The position numbers and the translations under genes are program-made. The notes beneath the pieces are model-generated. The model made no database searches. It saw only the letters and a program-made list of their open reading frames with translations, and had not been told where the DNA came from. From positions 21,351,700 to 21,415,699 of the forward strand of contig JALMQS010000128.1 in assembly GCA_024734495.1 (NCBI GenBank): a DNA stretch of 64,000 nucleotides, read 5' to 3'. Shown here piece after piece: positions 13,003 to 25,304 of the stretch. How positions within the stretch are numbered: the stretch's first letter is position 1; each line of letters starts with the position of its first letter. This stretch comes from Forficula auricularia (taxonomy: Eukaryota > Arthropoda > Insecta > Dermaptera > Forficulidae).

Positions 13003-13111
13003 AGCCGTTCAACGCTTCTTCCATATGCAAAGCCCTGAATTTTTCTTGGAGGACTTTTTGAAGCTTATCAAGCGATATGACAAATGTCTCAACGTACTCG
13101 TACGAGAATAA
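13003..13111 (+). pseudogene. Inverted second copy of the mariner transposase tail
   Basis: The plus strand encodes AVQRFFHMQSPEFFLEDFL and then LIKRYDKCLNVL, the same tail as the minus-strand fragment of this element with a few substitutions. It shows that the 3' end of the gene was joined in opposite orientation in place of the 5' half. Confidence 0.8.
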
Positions 13112-13218
13112 TAAAATAAAGGTATGTCATATCTTTAATGTCTCATTCTATTTTTTGACTTTCATACACAACTCTGACCACAGTCGACAGGGGAAACTTA
13201 TTTTTCAACTCCTCCTCG

Positions 13219-15350
13219 TATATTTGTATATTTTGAGAAAAATGACCTGACCCAACCAATTGACTGTGTGGATATAAAAGAGATAGGAAAACTTTTAAGA
13301 ACCCAAACTTAGCATTCCTTTACCTATAAATAATTACTTTAATTAAGAAAAACAATCAAATTAAAAGCACACGAAGATGAGACCCTGACAGGTTTATTTG
13401 TCAATCCAAATATACCTAATCCCGGATTAATATGGAAATCGTTAAAGCCGTTTTCGAAGAACGATTCTTATAATATATAGGTATATAATATAGTATATAT
13501 ACATATATATATATATATATACAGGTATATATACTAATTTTATTATATTCTTCGTTTTTTTTTTTTGCAAATTTCATCGAATACGACATCATTTTCGTTA
13601 TTTTTCAAATTTAACATTAGATTTGGGACCTTCGCCCTAAACTGCGTTGTGTGAGTGAGGGTAGGAGTCAGAAATTAATTCTTGTGACTTAAGCTCCACA
13701 GTTTCCTGAGATGGAAATCGACTATCTTCCACAATGAATCAGCCTGTCCTTTAAGAAAATCTTAAATTTCTCCCAATTCTATTTCTATAAGTAAGCTTAT
13801 GACTTGCCTATACAACTCATAGTTATTTCCGATCTTATATTTGAGAGATCTTAGAAATGGATTACTCCAAAGATTCCCCAATCATCTTTATTTATTCCTT
13901 TTTTTATATTATTAGTATTTTAATAGTTCCTTATTGAGAACAATTTTTATTCGACTAAAACTCGTCTGAACTTGTCTTTGCCATGCTTGAACTGGAAAAT
14001 ATACCAGGCAGAGAGAGGCCTCTTTTTCAGAAAAATCATTCATTTTGATTGCCCCTATATGCAGCGATTTCATTTCAATCAGAGAACCAATAATATTCTT
14101 TTCAAAATAAAAAATGTTTTTTATATAAATATTTGAAAAAACGGATAATCAATTTAAAATTTAAAGATCCTACTTAATTTATGAAAATACTCTAAATGTT
14201 TGACATTTTAACGATGCGCCAAATCCACAGCATCCATGAATCGCACGCTACTGATAGAGATAATATATAATATATTATATATTATATACATCTAAAGAAT
14301 TGCTTATTTAATACAATTTGTAAACGCCTGCAGGTTAGGCATTCATTGTTTTTAAAAAAATATTGGTTGCATACCCTCTAGGCTACACCAGGCAAAATGT
14401 TTTAAAAATTTAAAACGACTGGTTTAAAATTTAGAAATTGTAAAACGGGACTCTGATAAATGATATTTAATTATTTTGGTGAATATTTTAACTTCATCAG
14501 ACCTTTAGAGTTATGGGTCAATAAATTACCTAGTAGGTAGATTTTAATATATATATGTATAAAGTGTTTGATGTTTACTCATTCATAAATAAATTCCGTT
14601 ATCTTGTTGGGGTTATACACTGGCTATAGATCGATCCACTAGAATACCGGATAACGCCAACACCCCCACACCTTCTTGACTTGACACCAATCAAACTTAT
14701 ATAAATTTACAGCTAATATATATCAATTTTGTTAAGGGAGAATGGAGAAGGTTCTTGGTGAAACATTTCAAATAAAGTAAAGAAAATTTTTCAAAATTTT
14801 CTTTACGTTATTAACTAAGAGTGCATAGACAAGTCATAGCTTTCTTTTAGCAATAGAGTTTGCAGAAATTTAAGATTTTCTTATAGGACAGGCAGATTCA
14901 TTGTGGAAGTTGGTCGATTTCTATCTCAGGGACTGTGGAGTTTAAGCCACAATAATTAATTTCTGACTCCTACCCTCTCTCATAAAAAGCAGTATCCGTT
15001 TGGGGCGAAGGTCCCAAAATATACTTTTAAAAAATTTAATGTCAAATTTGAAAAATCACGAAAATTATCATTAAAACACACAAACAAAAAAACGAAAATT
15101 AAAATGAAATTTCAAAAAATGAAGGGTACTTTTTTAGACAACATCCATCCCCTGGTTGAAAAGTCACCAAACTCCAGTGATATTTATGTATTTATACATT
15201 TAATAAAAAACAATAAAATGAATAAAAATATTAATAAAAACTTAATAAACTTTAAAATATGAATGTTATTTTAATTTTTTTTTTTTATATAATAAAAACA
15301 AATAAAAATTTATTGATTTTTTGGAAAATAACATATTTTATTCATCCCGT
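13219..15350. other. AT-rich stretch, no supported gene
   Basis: It contains (AT)n runs near 13490-13530 and 14255-14290. A phrase pair (TTGGGACCTTCGCCC at 13622 and, inverted, GGGCGAAGGTCCCAA at 15001) marks an imperfect large inverted repeat, roughly 13590-13800 against 14850-15080. I see no coding sequence. Confidence 0.5.
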
Positions 15351-15361
15351 GAAACAAAATC

Positions 15362-15500
15362 TTTTCGTGTTAAGCGATTTTTGTTTAGTGTGTTAAAAAA
15401 AAATTGTATGAAAATATCTAGTATTTTGTCGGGACCGCATTATTATTTCGTGTTAACCGATTTTCCATGTTAAACGTTTTCGCGTTAAACGATTTCGTCT
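15362..15500. repeat. Iterated TTCGTGTTAARCGATTT motif
   Basis: Four variants of CGTGTTAARCGATTT lie at about 15365, 15448, 15466 and 15480 (the last CGCGTTAAACGATTTCG). This style of iterated end resembles the inverted ends of pogo/Tigger-type MITEs such as 16512-16932, but I cannot define both ends. Confidence 0.35.
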
Positions 15501-16511
15501 GTAGGTACTTATGATTCAAAAAAGCTAAGTAATGGAGTAGTTGACAAAAAACAAATATAAAGTAATTTTTATTTACTCTTTTTCTGAAAATACCTTATTA
15601 TTATTAAATAGCTATTAAGATTTATTGTTATCGTGAACTTTCTTAAAGAATTCTTTGTTATTTTAAATCGAGCCCGTTTTCGTGCTGCCTAATTGCCATT
15701 TTGACTTGGTGTATATTCGGAAATTTTTAATTTTTATTTTCCAAATTACAGGGACAAAATTATACTCTGTCCAGGGCGCCGGGACCATACCTTAAAACAG
15801 GGACAGTCCTGGTCAAATCGGGACATAGCCTAATATATCTTGTATACTTCGCACACTGAACTTTATACCTCTTGCATTAAACAATTTAATGAACCTTAAA
15901 TACCGTTATAGACAACATTACTGTCACGAATATTTCGTAACTTTTTATTAGGTTTAATTGAAAAAAATCACAACTCTCAGTCTCTCTCCGGGGAAGAAAA
16001 CTTTTTCAAGACTCGATGTCTTTTTTTTACAATTTTAGCTATTTTATAATAAATTATTTAAATTTATTTGACAGGGAACGTTATTAGATTTGAAAGTTGA
16101 CACAAAGTTTTATTAATATCTACTTGTGTACCTGCTACAATGTTCGAGAACTCTATTTGACTTTATTTAGTGAGGATTTGTAATTTATTAACAAATTTTC
16201 AATTATTTTTACGCCGCCTTAATTTCCTTGATATTCGTATGATAAAAATTATCATATTCGCAAATATAAATTGTTTGCAATATAAATATTAAAAAAGATT
16301 TTTATACGGAAGTTCCGCTTCTATCGTGTGTTCCAAATACTCATAATATTTTGTTAATATTCATATTTCATATATTTAATTAAGTATTACTCAGTAAATA
16401 ACTCTTTTCTTCTAATAATAGTACTAACTGGTTTTTAGTTTAATTTTTTACTTTATTATTTTTTTATTAATTTTTTATAGTTGGGAAAAATTAATGAAAT
16501 TTATTTAAATA

Positions 16512-16932
16512 CAGTCGACTCTCGATAATTCGAACTCTTCGTCTCTCAACTTCGGTAAATCGAAAAAATACTATGTATTTTGATACAATCGATAATTCAA
16601 AATCCTTTTCGTAACAAGATGGGGAGATAACGTTCTATAATTCGAACTAGGCCACTTCCCCTCTTTATAATTCGAATTTTTTCTAGAAATGTTACTCATC
16701 ATTTTCCGTGTAATGTATGTAATTTTTTTATTCTTTTTGTCGTTTTCATTGTTTTTACTTTTTTAGTTGAGGCTATATATAAAATTTATGTAAACTGATA
16801 TATAATTTCAAAAATATAATAAAAATTCTTAATAATTCGAATTTTTTTTTCTTTCTTCTTGATAATTCGAAGTCTCGATAATTCGAATCTTTCTTGTAGT
16901 CCCTTGGATTTCGAATTATCGAGAGTCGACTG
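16512..16932. mobile_element. Pogo-like MITE, 421 bp
   Basis: The inverted ends CAGTCGACTCTCGATAATTCGAA and its complement are perfect over more than 20 bp. A TA lies directly outside both ends (16510-16511 and 16933-16934). Several further ATAATTCGAA motifs repeat inside. This is the pattern of non-autonomous pogo/Tigger elements. No open frame is present. Confidence 0.8.
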
Positions 16933-16971
16933 TATATATTTATTTATTATAGCGGCTTAAGCAGGGGCGGA

Positions 16972-17354
16972 TCTATTTATGGGATTTTTGGGATGCAGCC
17001 TACGGCCCCAAGCCTCCATTGAAGACAATTTCTTTTCAGCAGAGATGTCTATTTCAGAATTTCTTTAGGTTAACGGCCCTTATTTGATTTGTTTGATCAA
17101 AAAATACGAGCTGATTCAACTCTAATTTGGTCAATTTCTGACTTTGAAGGCCGAGGGCATCCTCTTTGAAGAAATGTTTTTGTATCTAAGTCATATTAAA
17201 TAAATAAAATATATTATTATCCTAATTTTTTTCCTATATCGTACACATCATTATAGAAAACTATTTTTTGACAAAATGGCATTTAGTTTGATTAATTAGG
17301 TAGGCCCCCAAGTAATGTTATCCCAGGGCCCCACAAATTCACGGTCCGCCCCTG
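16972..17354. mobile_element. hAT-like MITE (CAGGGGCGGA ends)
   Basis: The left end CAGGGGCGGATCTA and the right end CGGTCCGCCCCTG form an imperfect terminal inverted repeat of hAT style. The inner sequence contains purine-rich GGCCCCAAGCC / GGCCCCCAAG blocks. Its right part (17260-17354) is duplicated at 19148-19259. I see no clear 8-bp target duplication. Confidence 0.55.
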
Positions 17355-17688
17355 ATTACAATGATTATTAAACTACATTAAATTTCTTACAAAAAATCTT
17401 AAATGGATGAAATCTCTAAAATGAATGGTTTTCGAGTTATAAGAATTTAAATATTTTTCAATACGTGTATAAGAATTGAAGTCCAAATAATTTTTTGAAT
17501 AACAAAATAATGTATTTGGCTGATGATTCGGAGTTTGATCAAAATATTCACATTAGTGGACATATTCCCCTTTATATCAAACCGATTATAATTTCATAAA
17601 ATGGTGTTTAGTTTTACCAGAAAAAATTCTTAAAAATTGAAATTAAAATACTTTCTAACTACTAAAATATTGATCTGAGCTAATTATC

Positions 17689-17870
17689 TATATACGAGGG
17701 GTGAACCGCGATTGGAATTAGGTGTACACCGTCTTTGGAATTATTTGGAATTACTTTGGAATTCATTAGATAATCTATTGTCATCTATTGTCTTGTACCT
17801 GGAAATGAAAGTGGAAGTGGAATTAGGTGTACACGAGTTTAGGTCGCAGTTCACCCCTTCGCCTATATAT
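17689..17870. repeat. Element bracketed by AGGGGTGAACYGCGA
   Basis: The inverted edges TATACGAGGGGTGAACCGCGA and TCGCAGTTCACCCCTTCGCCTATA enclose GGAATTAGGTGTACAC at both sides and a few TTGGAATTA units. It is a relative of the minisatellite element at 4725-5010. Confidence 0.55.
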
Positions 17871-18099
17871 AATGTCAATTATTTTAGGATATTGAATTAT
17901 CACAATGATACCTACTTATTCCTGAGAGTTTTTCTATAGGTTGAATATCTAGACATCTAGAGCGATAGAGTAGTGTGCAACGGTCTTGCAATGAGCACGT
18001 GAATTCTTCGAAGTCAAACAATTAAAGTATATTTTTTATTTAGAATTTTATATATATGTATATGTAATTTATTAATTAGTGAGACTGATGAGTTCTAGA

Positions 18100-18960
18100 T
18101 AAAATAAGCATGAGTGACCAGCAATGACATACATTGAGAGCATAACGAGAGAGGAATGACCGCACCAGTTCAGAGTTCAGAGAGAGAAAACACACACAAG
18201 GTAGTCTTCTCTGAGCAAGAGACATAGCAGGACACAAGAGAGTCTATTCCGAGACACGACAGCGAGGGGAGTCTACTCCGAGCCACCGGAGAGAGAGAAT
18301 CGCTCAGACCTGCAGAGAGTGAAGAAAAAGATAAATTCTCCTTCTACATACTTTAACATCGATCGGCCCGAAGTTACCCAAGGCGGATACTTCATTTTAT
18401 TGCTATTCGTCCTTCTCGAGGGAAGAATTACCGGCGTAAGAAGCGCACACCGCTAAATATATATGTAATTATATACATTGAGCCACCAAAGAAGCACACC
18501 TGATTCGGTCCTCAAACCAGCTATATCTATATATTACCTTCGCCCGCCGTTCTCCAACATCGGAAGTCTACCATTAAAATACTCCGCCAGAATCAACAGT
18601 GTTCTCCGTGTACGCCTCCAAATAGAGCTTACATATACACAGGTTCCTCCCCCTCAGCTGGGAAACTACATAGGAGATATTTCACTACCTCGCCGTAATT
18701 ATTTGTAAATGCTCAAAAATGAACATCTCATTCTCTTGTTATATGCTGGTCAGTATTTGTAATTATTTCTAGATATAAGCACCAGGAAATCCATATCCTC
18801 ATCTCCTTCACTATCATATACATATCGTTCTTCATTAAAGGGACGCCGACACTTGGATTAAGATACACCCATACCCCATAAAAAGTCGAAGCAGATCAAA
18901 ACATAATAATATAATAATAAAACAATAAAGTAAATGAAATAAAGCCCAATTCCCTTTGAA
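18100..18960. other. GC-richer block of unknown origin, possible solo LTR
   Basis: This part is distinctly less AT-rich than its surroundings. It is rich in GAGAGAG / CGAGACACG style purine runs (18170-18310) and then CTCC/CGCC runs. It ends in two AATAAAG-like signals (18920-18945). A 76-codon open frame at 18478-18708 matches no family I know. The composition and the polyadenylation-like end suggest an LTR or an untranslated exon, but I see no matching second copy and no clear target duplication. Confidence 0.25.
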
Positions 18961-19147
18961 CATAAGATTACACCCCCCGCCCCTAATCGTCCTCCACCCC
19001 CTCGCGAGTGTTTATCTAACTTTTATATAAATTTCACCATTACTGCCTAACCCTTTGAGTTATACAAATTTATATTTTTTATTAAAGAATATTTAATTTC
19101 CAACAGAAAAGTTCATATGAGTGAAAAGTCTAAAATCAATAGTTTAC

Positions 19148-19259
19148 AGTACACATCACTATAGAAAACAATTTTTTGACAAAATATAATTAGTTTGATT
19201 AATTAGGCCCCCAAGTAGTGTTAGCCTAGGGCTGCACAAATTCACGGTCCGTCCCTGGG
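19148..19259. repeat. Partial copy of the 17260-17354 hAT-like end
   Basis: It shares TACACATCA.TATAGAAAAC, TTTTTTGACAAAAT, AGTTTGATTAATTAGG, GGCCCCCAAGTA and CAAATTCACGGTCCG.CCCTG with the right part of the MITE at 16972-17354. The left end is missing. Confidence 0.6.
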
Positions 19260-19605
19260 CCTAAGGAAGTCCGCTTTGAGGGCATTCCCGGGCCATAATA
19301 AATAGCCAGTGAAAGAGGCTATGTCGCTCCCCCTGATAGCTGGTTTATAACAAAGGCCACTTTACCTTAATTGTGGTGGATGTCCAGTGAGAAAAGCTTA
19401 ATTTGAAAATCTAACACACATTTGTTCTAATTGAATTTATTAATGCGACAATCTATTCACAAAAATAAATGGTTAGGTACTTGAAAAATATAATACAATA
19501 ACATATCAGTTTGTTTTGTATAGCATATTTTTTTTATTAATTCGCACTACCGGCTTAAGGAAGTCCGATTTGATTGCGGTAATATATTATTTATTAATAA
19601 AATAA

Positions 19606-19720
19606 AGTTAAAGGAGACAATTAAAGAGTGTCTTCTGCTGCAGAAGACACTTTTTTATTGTCTCATTTAATTTATAAAAAGTTTCCTACTCTCTGCAAAA
19701 GAAACTTTCAATTTAAAATA
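19606..19720. repeat. Hairpin of the GAGACAAT/TCTTCTGCTG block
   Basis: AAGGAGACAATTAAAGAGTG and TCTTCTGCTG pair with CAGAAGACAC and TTTTTTATTGTCTC, giving a ~30-bp hairpin. It is followed by an inverted copy of the GCAGAGAGTAG..AAACTTTC phrase. The same block occurs at 26595-26745 and 55105-55185, and in a variant form at 35160-35255 and 59270-59360. Confidence 0.6.
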
Positions 19721-19997
19721 AACTTATTTTCACCAACTCAAGATGTTCACCTTCTGATGAGACCTTAAAGTTTTTTTTCCCTTTTTAATTAAAAGTAAAT
19801 TATTTTTATATGGCAGTAAGGGAGCTTTCTTTTTGAAGTTTTTTGAACCTCCCTAAATGTAACAGATCATAACTAATAAATTGAATAGCCCCCCCTGTGT
19901 TTAATGTGTTACGTAATACTTGAACGCTCCCTAAGATACTTTACAATTTTACCAGACCCATTATTGTCTGTAAAGGCATTAAGAAAAATCATTAGAT

Positions 19998-20597
19998 CAG
20001 TGTTTTTCAACCTTTTTTGCTTGACGGCACACTAAAAATATCTGGAATCATTTGCGGTACACTGAATATAAAAAAATGTAAAATTTATATCATAATAAAG
20101 AGATAATAGATCATTACAATTATTATTATATATTAGACTTTGCCAATTTTATTAATTAAATGTATTTTTCTATAAAATAATTTATTCGAATATCAATTTC
20201 ATTCTCTTAAAAAATACGACAATTCGAAGTATCGTGCCTCATTCTTCAGGATTTAAAAGGGTCAACAAAATAACCTCCGGGTATATTAAAATTATTTTTA
20301 ATTACAATTACATTCAAAACTTTGTGGCCAGTGATATGTCTTAATGATAGCCATAGCAGGTTGGTAAAAATATAAATTAAGTTTTACTTCAATTTTATTT
20401 TATTTTGGCTCCGAATAAAAATCGACATTTTTAACTTTTTTTAACTGAATTTAAAATTAAAAATAAAATTAATATATCCCTTTTAACTGAATCAAAAAAT
20501 TACCGAGCATCGCTCGGTGTTCCAGGTACTTTTAATTATTTGTCAAAAACGCTCTCTATTTGACAATCCCTCGCGGCACACAGGTTGAGAAATACTG
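19998..20597. mobile_element. hAT-type MITE, longer relative of 2020-2205
   Basis: The ends CAGTGTTTTTCAACC and GGTTGAGAAATACTG form hAT-style terminal inverted repeats, with TTGACGGCACAC and TCGCGGCACACAG next to them. The flanking octamers CATTAGAT and ACTTAGAG agree at five of eight positions and may be an eroded target duplication. A copy-specific insert occupies the middle. Confidence 0.65.
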
Positions 20598-20699
20598 ACT
20601 TAGAGAGCCCAAAATCTAATCAGTTCTCCGCATTGAAAATATAAAAATTTTGCTACAGAGCAAACTAAGACGATTTCTTTTTATGAATTTAATTTTTCT

Positions 20700-21780
20700 A
20701 TTGAATGATAAAAATAAAGAAAAAAGTAAAAGCTTTTTCACAACCCAGTAAGTACGTTCGCCAGTTAGAACAAGTATTTTTTTTCACATTATTGTCTGAA
20801 TTTTAATGAAGTTCAATTAAACATTTGCTCTCTCTATGACGAGTATAATTTTGATCCGAGAGCAGAATGCCATTTCTAGAATAATAGAAATTAAAAATTG
20901 AATCTTTAATAGTCTGAACAGGTCTTGACTTGTTCGAGATTTGGCATCCTTCGCTATAAAGAAAGAAGTTAGATAATTCTATCCACATCCTTTTTAGTGA
21001 TTTTCCTCGATCGGATTCTAATGAAAGAATCGCCCCCGCACATTTATTAATTAAGAAAAAAGTGAAAAATTTTCAAAGACTCGAGTCCCTAGATATGCCA
21101 TATTAATTAATAATTAACTTAAATATAATTGTTTATTTTTGCCTATATTATAACTTCGTAATTAAAATCTCTATAATTTTTTTTTTTTGCATTTTTGAAC
21201 AGGAACTTTTAAAGCTAGAGATTAGAGAATCAAGAAAATCCTTGAAATCTAAAACTTGTTGACAAGCACAACTGTTACAACATGTTAGTTAAGCCAGAAA
21301 ACATTTCCCAACTTTACAATTAGGGGGCTAATTACCCTCATGACCGTATAATAGCTATTTGAAGGAGGTTATCAGACTAATTAATATAGTAGCGCAGAAA
21401 ATTGGTATAGTTCTCAAAGTATATTTGTTTTTATTGTTATAGGTTTAGCTAATTTTCATATTTAAATAGTAATTACACGATCAAAGTTCTACTAAAGAAA
21501 ACTGAAAAATTTTTAGTTGAAAAACAAATAGTCAATAATCTTAATAACTTTTTAGTTTTATTTTCTCATATTTTTTTAAAAAGGGGTTGCTTGTTCATAG
21601 GGGTGGCAAAACTGAAAAGGTTAGGAAAAACTGTTCTAAACTCAAAAATCCCTTAGAATTTTGAACAAGGATACTGAATCGGGAATCTGGTGTAGGTAAT
21701 GGGGGGTATTTTGAACAAATTTAAGACGAATATTTTTTTTTTATAATGATATTGATACCAGAAAAAGTTCCACCAAAAAG
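20700..21780. other. AT-rich stretch, no supported gene
   Basis: The open frames are short and of low complexity. I see no repeat boundaries that I can define. Confidence 0.5.
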
Positions 21781-21800
21781 GTACAACCTCCGTAGTCCGT

Positions 21801-22500
21801 GGTGGACCCATGTATCGTAAAAATAAGAAGTGATTTTGGGATTAGGTCGGAGTTTAAGGTGTCTGTGGATCCGGGTTTTGAAAGATTGAATGTTATATGT
21901 TGCTGGGAAGAAGATCCGAAGAAGAGAGTTCCACTATCTAGATGTCATAGGGATAAACGAATTGGCGAATGCGCTTTTTTGGTTAGTATCCAATTTAAGC
22001 GCGTAGGGGTGTTGAGTCTTAGAAAATCGTGTATTTCGCACAAATGAAATCTTTGGAGGGATTATTGATTTTATCTCCTCAGAACAAAAGCCATGGTAAT
22101 AATATCTATAAAAAAAAGAGTAAGGGTGGACTTTGTATCGTGAAAATAAGAAGAGATTTAGGGATTGAGTCGGAGTTGAAGGTATCTGTGGACGCGGGTC
22201 TTGAAAGATTGAAGGTTATATGTTGCTGAGAATAAGTTCGAAGAAGAGAGTTCAAGTCTCTATATATCATAGAGATAAACGAATTGGCGAATGCCTTTGT
22301 TCGGTTAGTATCCAATTTAAGAAAGTCTTAGAAAATCGTGTATTTTGCGCAAATGAAGCCTTTGGAGAGATTATTGATTTTATCTCGTCAGAACAAAAGC
22401 CATGGTAATAAAATCTATAAAAAAGAGTAAGGGTGGACTATGTATCGGGAAAATATCGGGAAAATAAGAAGAGATTTAGGAATTCGGTCGGAGTTGAAAT
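21801..22500. repeat. Tandem repeat, two and a fraction ~310-bp units
   Basis: Units start at GGTGGA 21801, GGTGGA 22125 and GGTGGA 22432 (periods 324 and 307). The third unit stops after about 70 bases near 22500. Shared landmarks are TATCGTRAAAATAAGAAG, GGTCGGAGT, TGAAAGATTGAA.GTTATATG, GATAAACGAATTGGCGAATG and AACAAAAGCCATGGTAATA. Open frames of 60-80 codons appear in the same relative place in each unit but match no family. It could be a short satellite array or a tandem duplication. Confidence 0.75.
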
Positions 22501-23870
22501 TTCTCAAGATTCATGGCACGTCCGCCACAATATTTAGCAGCATATCACTACGAATTAAAAATAAAATATTTCTTCCTTATAACCATTTCCAGACAAAATA
22601 ATTAACAAATCACGGAAATTGAACAGAGCGAGCCGAGTCTTGAAAATACATTCATATTTTCTCCAATTTTAAATTAAATTATAAAAAAATAATTAATTAA
22701 AAAACTGTACATATTTTTTGTAAAAATTGTACTTATTTCATCCCTCTGGAATTGGGTATAGTGAGTGTCCAATATTTTAACTATTTAAAAATCTTCATAA
22801 ACGGTTTGAAATTTTCCTTGTTTTATTTTGTACATTTTATTAATAATATTTTTAAACTGCTCAGGTTGAGTAGAAAATATTAAAATTTTAAAGGACTCTT
22901 CAACAAACTTTGACTTTAAGAGAGGAAACAAATTCAACGAAATTTCGCAATCCACTCGTTACTTGAAATATACTTGAAGATTCTAATAAAAAGTTCATTG
23001 CTTGATTTACTACACCTTAAAAGGGAGATCTTTTTGACCAATAAGCAGCCATAATCTATTCATTCCTTATATAGCCTATGAAAATCCACTTATTGATTTT
23101 TATTTGTAAAAAGGGAATTTCACGTGAAGTGGACAACGAAAAAATGTAAGATTCTGAAATTCGTTCATAATCGGCCAAATTGTATTTCTAGAAGGTATGA
23201 ACAATATTTTTTGTTATGAGGTATAATAATTGGACATCTAAAGAATTGACGTTATTGAATTTCAGATTTTTTGGAAGCGATTTTTCGAAGTAAACAAATT
23301 TACAATAAAATAGTAAACGTAGCGTTTTATATAGAAAATTTACTGTTCTTGTTAATTATGAAATCAGATTTGAAATTGAATTTTTTTTCATGTACAAAAC
23401 CGGAAGTTCACATTTCAAATCAGAATTTTAATAACTTTGACCATTTTTTTTTTAATTATTTTAATTTAAAATTATAGCTTAAAGTATAGAATACACTAAA
23501 GTTTCAAAATGGAAGTTATATTAGTTTAGGAGATAAATGAATTAAAGTACATACGTGTCGCATTGAGCGTGGTAGCTGACGCTTGCTAGGTCGGCGGGTT
23601 TGTAAAAAACTCATTAAAACGATATTAATGCGATATTAAAATATAATAACCTATTTAAGCATATTTAGGCTCTAACAATGATGTATGATGATAGGTAATA
23701 TTCAAATTTTAAAATAAAATGTATAATTTTTAACAAAACCACACACACACACACAAACACTCAATGGCCAAAATGGGATATGGTTTCCCCAAGGACATTA
23801 AAAAATAAGCTGACGTGTTCTGATGTGGCCATACACTTGACTTAACTATACAACCTGGCCCCTCACTTAT
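22500..23870. other. AT-rich stretch, no supported gene
   Basis: No convincing open frame or element boundary is seen. A short (AC)n run lies at 23742-23758. Confidence 0.5.
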
Positions 23871-24665
23871 ATTTAATATTTAATAAAATTATTTATAATC
23901 ATGTAGGGGACGGGGATTAGTTTTTCCATTTTTAGACTTCTGGGGTCCCACTGATTATGTATACAAAATTTGGTTGAGTTTGGTACAAGAGCCTATATTT
24001 TCATTTTTTGACGCTACACCCCCCGCCCCATTTTGGGCGGTTAGTTTTTGCATTTTTAGATTACTATAGGCCCACTGATTATGTAAATATACAAAATTTG
24101 GTTAAGTTTGGTAAATGGCAAATATTTTCATTTTTTGACCCTACACCCCCCTCCCATTTTGGGCGGTTAGTTTTTGCATTTTTAAATTACTGGGGTCCCA
24201 CTGATTATGTATACAAAATCTGGTTGAGTTTGGTCAAATGGCCTAGATTTTTAATTCTTAACCCCCCCTCCATTACCATTCATTTTGGGTCGATATGCAC
24301 CAAAATCTATTCAGCTCTTAATCTCAATGGACCAAAACTACGTGGGAAATTTGGTTTCAATATTCACACTAGTTTTTGAGCTAGCTCGTCCACAAAAATT
24401 TGGTAACGTACAGACTAACTAACGTACAACCAGACTGACCAACAGACATTTTGATAAAACAATAATTATTTCGAAAAAAAAAAATTTCGATGTTTATTTA
24501 TTAGGGCTTTTTTGTAGAGCGAAATGCCATGGTTTTGCTCAATTTTTTTAATCAAAATTGCTTAAGCCGTTTTTGAGATATTTCGAAAAAAAGAAGGAAA
24601 AAATCTTTTTCTTTTTCATGCAGGAATACAATACTTGGTCATACCCTGTATGGTAAAGTAAAAAT
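23860..24665. repeat. Dispersed family C, copy 1
   Basis: This copy matches the inverse of 49895-50765. Shared phrases include TTATATTTAATATTTAATAA, a GACTTCTGGGGTCCCACTGA line repeated three times here with small changes, GAGCTAGCTCGTCCACAAA, ATGCCATGGTTTTGCTCAA, TTTTTGAGATATTTCGAAAA and ATACCCTGTATGGTAAAGTA. The internal three-fold repeat (about 23935, 24045, 24185) is specific to this copy. No frame survives across it. At about 23877-23890 it preserves the uninterrupted target of the foldback at 50403-50690. Confidence 0.7.
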
Positions 24666-25220
24666 ATTTTACATAGGTAGTATAAGAATTTTAGAGAGGC
24701 TTAGATGGGGCATAGCAAAAAAAGGTTGAAAAACACTCAACTAGGGGCTAGAACAAATACTTTTAAATTACAGTTGATTTAGAAAAAATGGAAAAACCTT
24801 TACTTGAAAATTTTTTCGTTTTGCTATTTTTCCAATAAAGGCTGTAACGATTCTTTTTTTCTTGTAATAATCCTTACATTTATCAAATATCTTGACTTCT
24901 TCAAATTCCGATTTTAATTAGGGTAGGAGAAAGAATTAGTTGTATCGCAAATAAACATTATTTTAAACGTTCATATTTCGTATATGGTATGTCGCAGAGC
25001 TTTGAGCCATGAAACTTATAACATAGATACAAAAAAAATTCAGTCAAATTGAGAACCTCCTCCTTTTTGAAGTCGGTTAAAAACATCTATGGCTATAAGA
25101 AGTACCTACCCTATGTTTTTGATTGAATATATAGAAGAGTATTTGAAAAATTAGAAAGGGTTCGAATTAGTGGTGATTCACAAATTAAAAATTGAAATAA
25201 TGTTTTTTGTTTACTGAATA

Positions 25221-25258
25221 TTCTAGAATAGTTAGGGTTTTTAGCCCATCATCGGGAG
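25221..25258 (-). ncRNA. Degenerate hammerhead-like motif
   Basis: The minus strand reads CCGATGA, a linker base, GGG..loop..CCC and then a decayed GAAAC position. It resembles the motif at 25390-25428 but has lost core bases. It is listed only as a decayed member of the set. Confidence 0.2.
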
Positions 25259-25304
25259 TTTATGCAAAATTCTGTCTTTTATATATATACAAGATTTGCT
25301 CGTT

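Larger units (their letters stand above)
12468..13218. mobile_element. Mariner element with two inverted 3' halves
   Basis: The element begins CGAGGAGGAG at 12468 and ends CTCCTCCTCG at 13218. A TA dinucleotide lies immediately outside each end, as expected for Tc1/mariner. The inverted arms are about 215 bp (12468-~12690 and ~13003-13218), far longer than a normal mariner end. They are long because each arm contains the 3' end of the transposase gene, one on each strand. At 751 bp it is about 60% of a typical mariner, and no 5' half is present. The arms differ at a number of positions, so the event is not very recent. It could move only if transposase came from elsewhere. Confidence 0.85.

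Noticed and set aside
18085..18110. CTGATGAG start of a hammerhead
   Set aside because: No GAAA segment or stem II partner follows within a reasonable distance.
18478..18708. 76-codon frame in the GC-richer block
   Set aside because: No homology recognised, no start context or splice signals that would support a gene; it may be part of an LTR.
23742..23758. CRISPR-like or short direct repeats
   Set aside because: Plain (AC)n microsatellite; there are no spaced identical repeats anywhere in the window.
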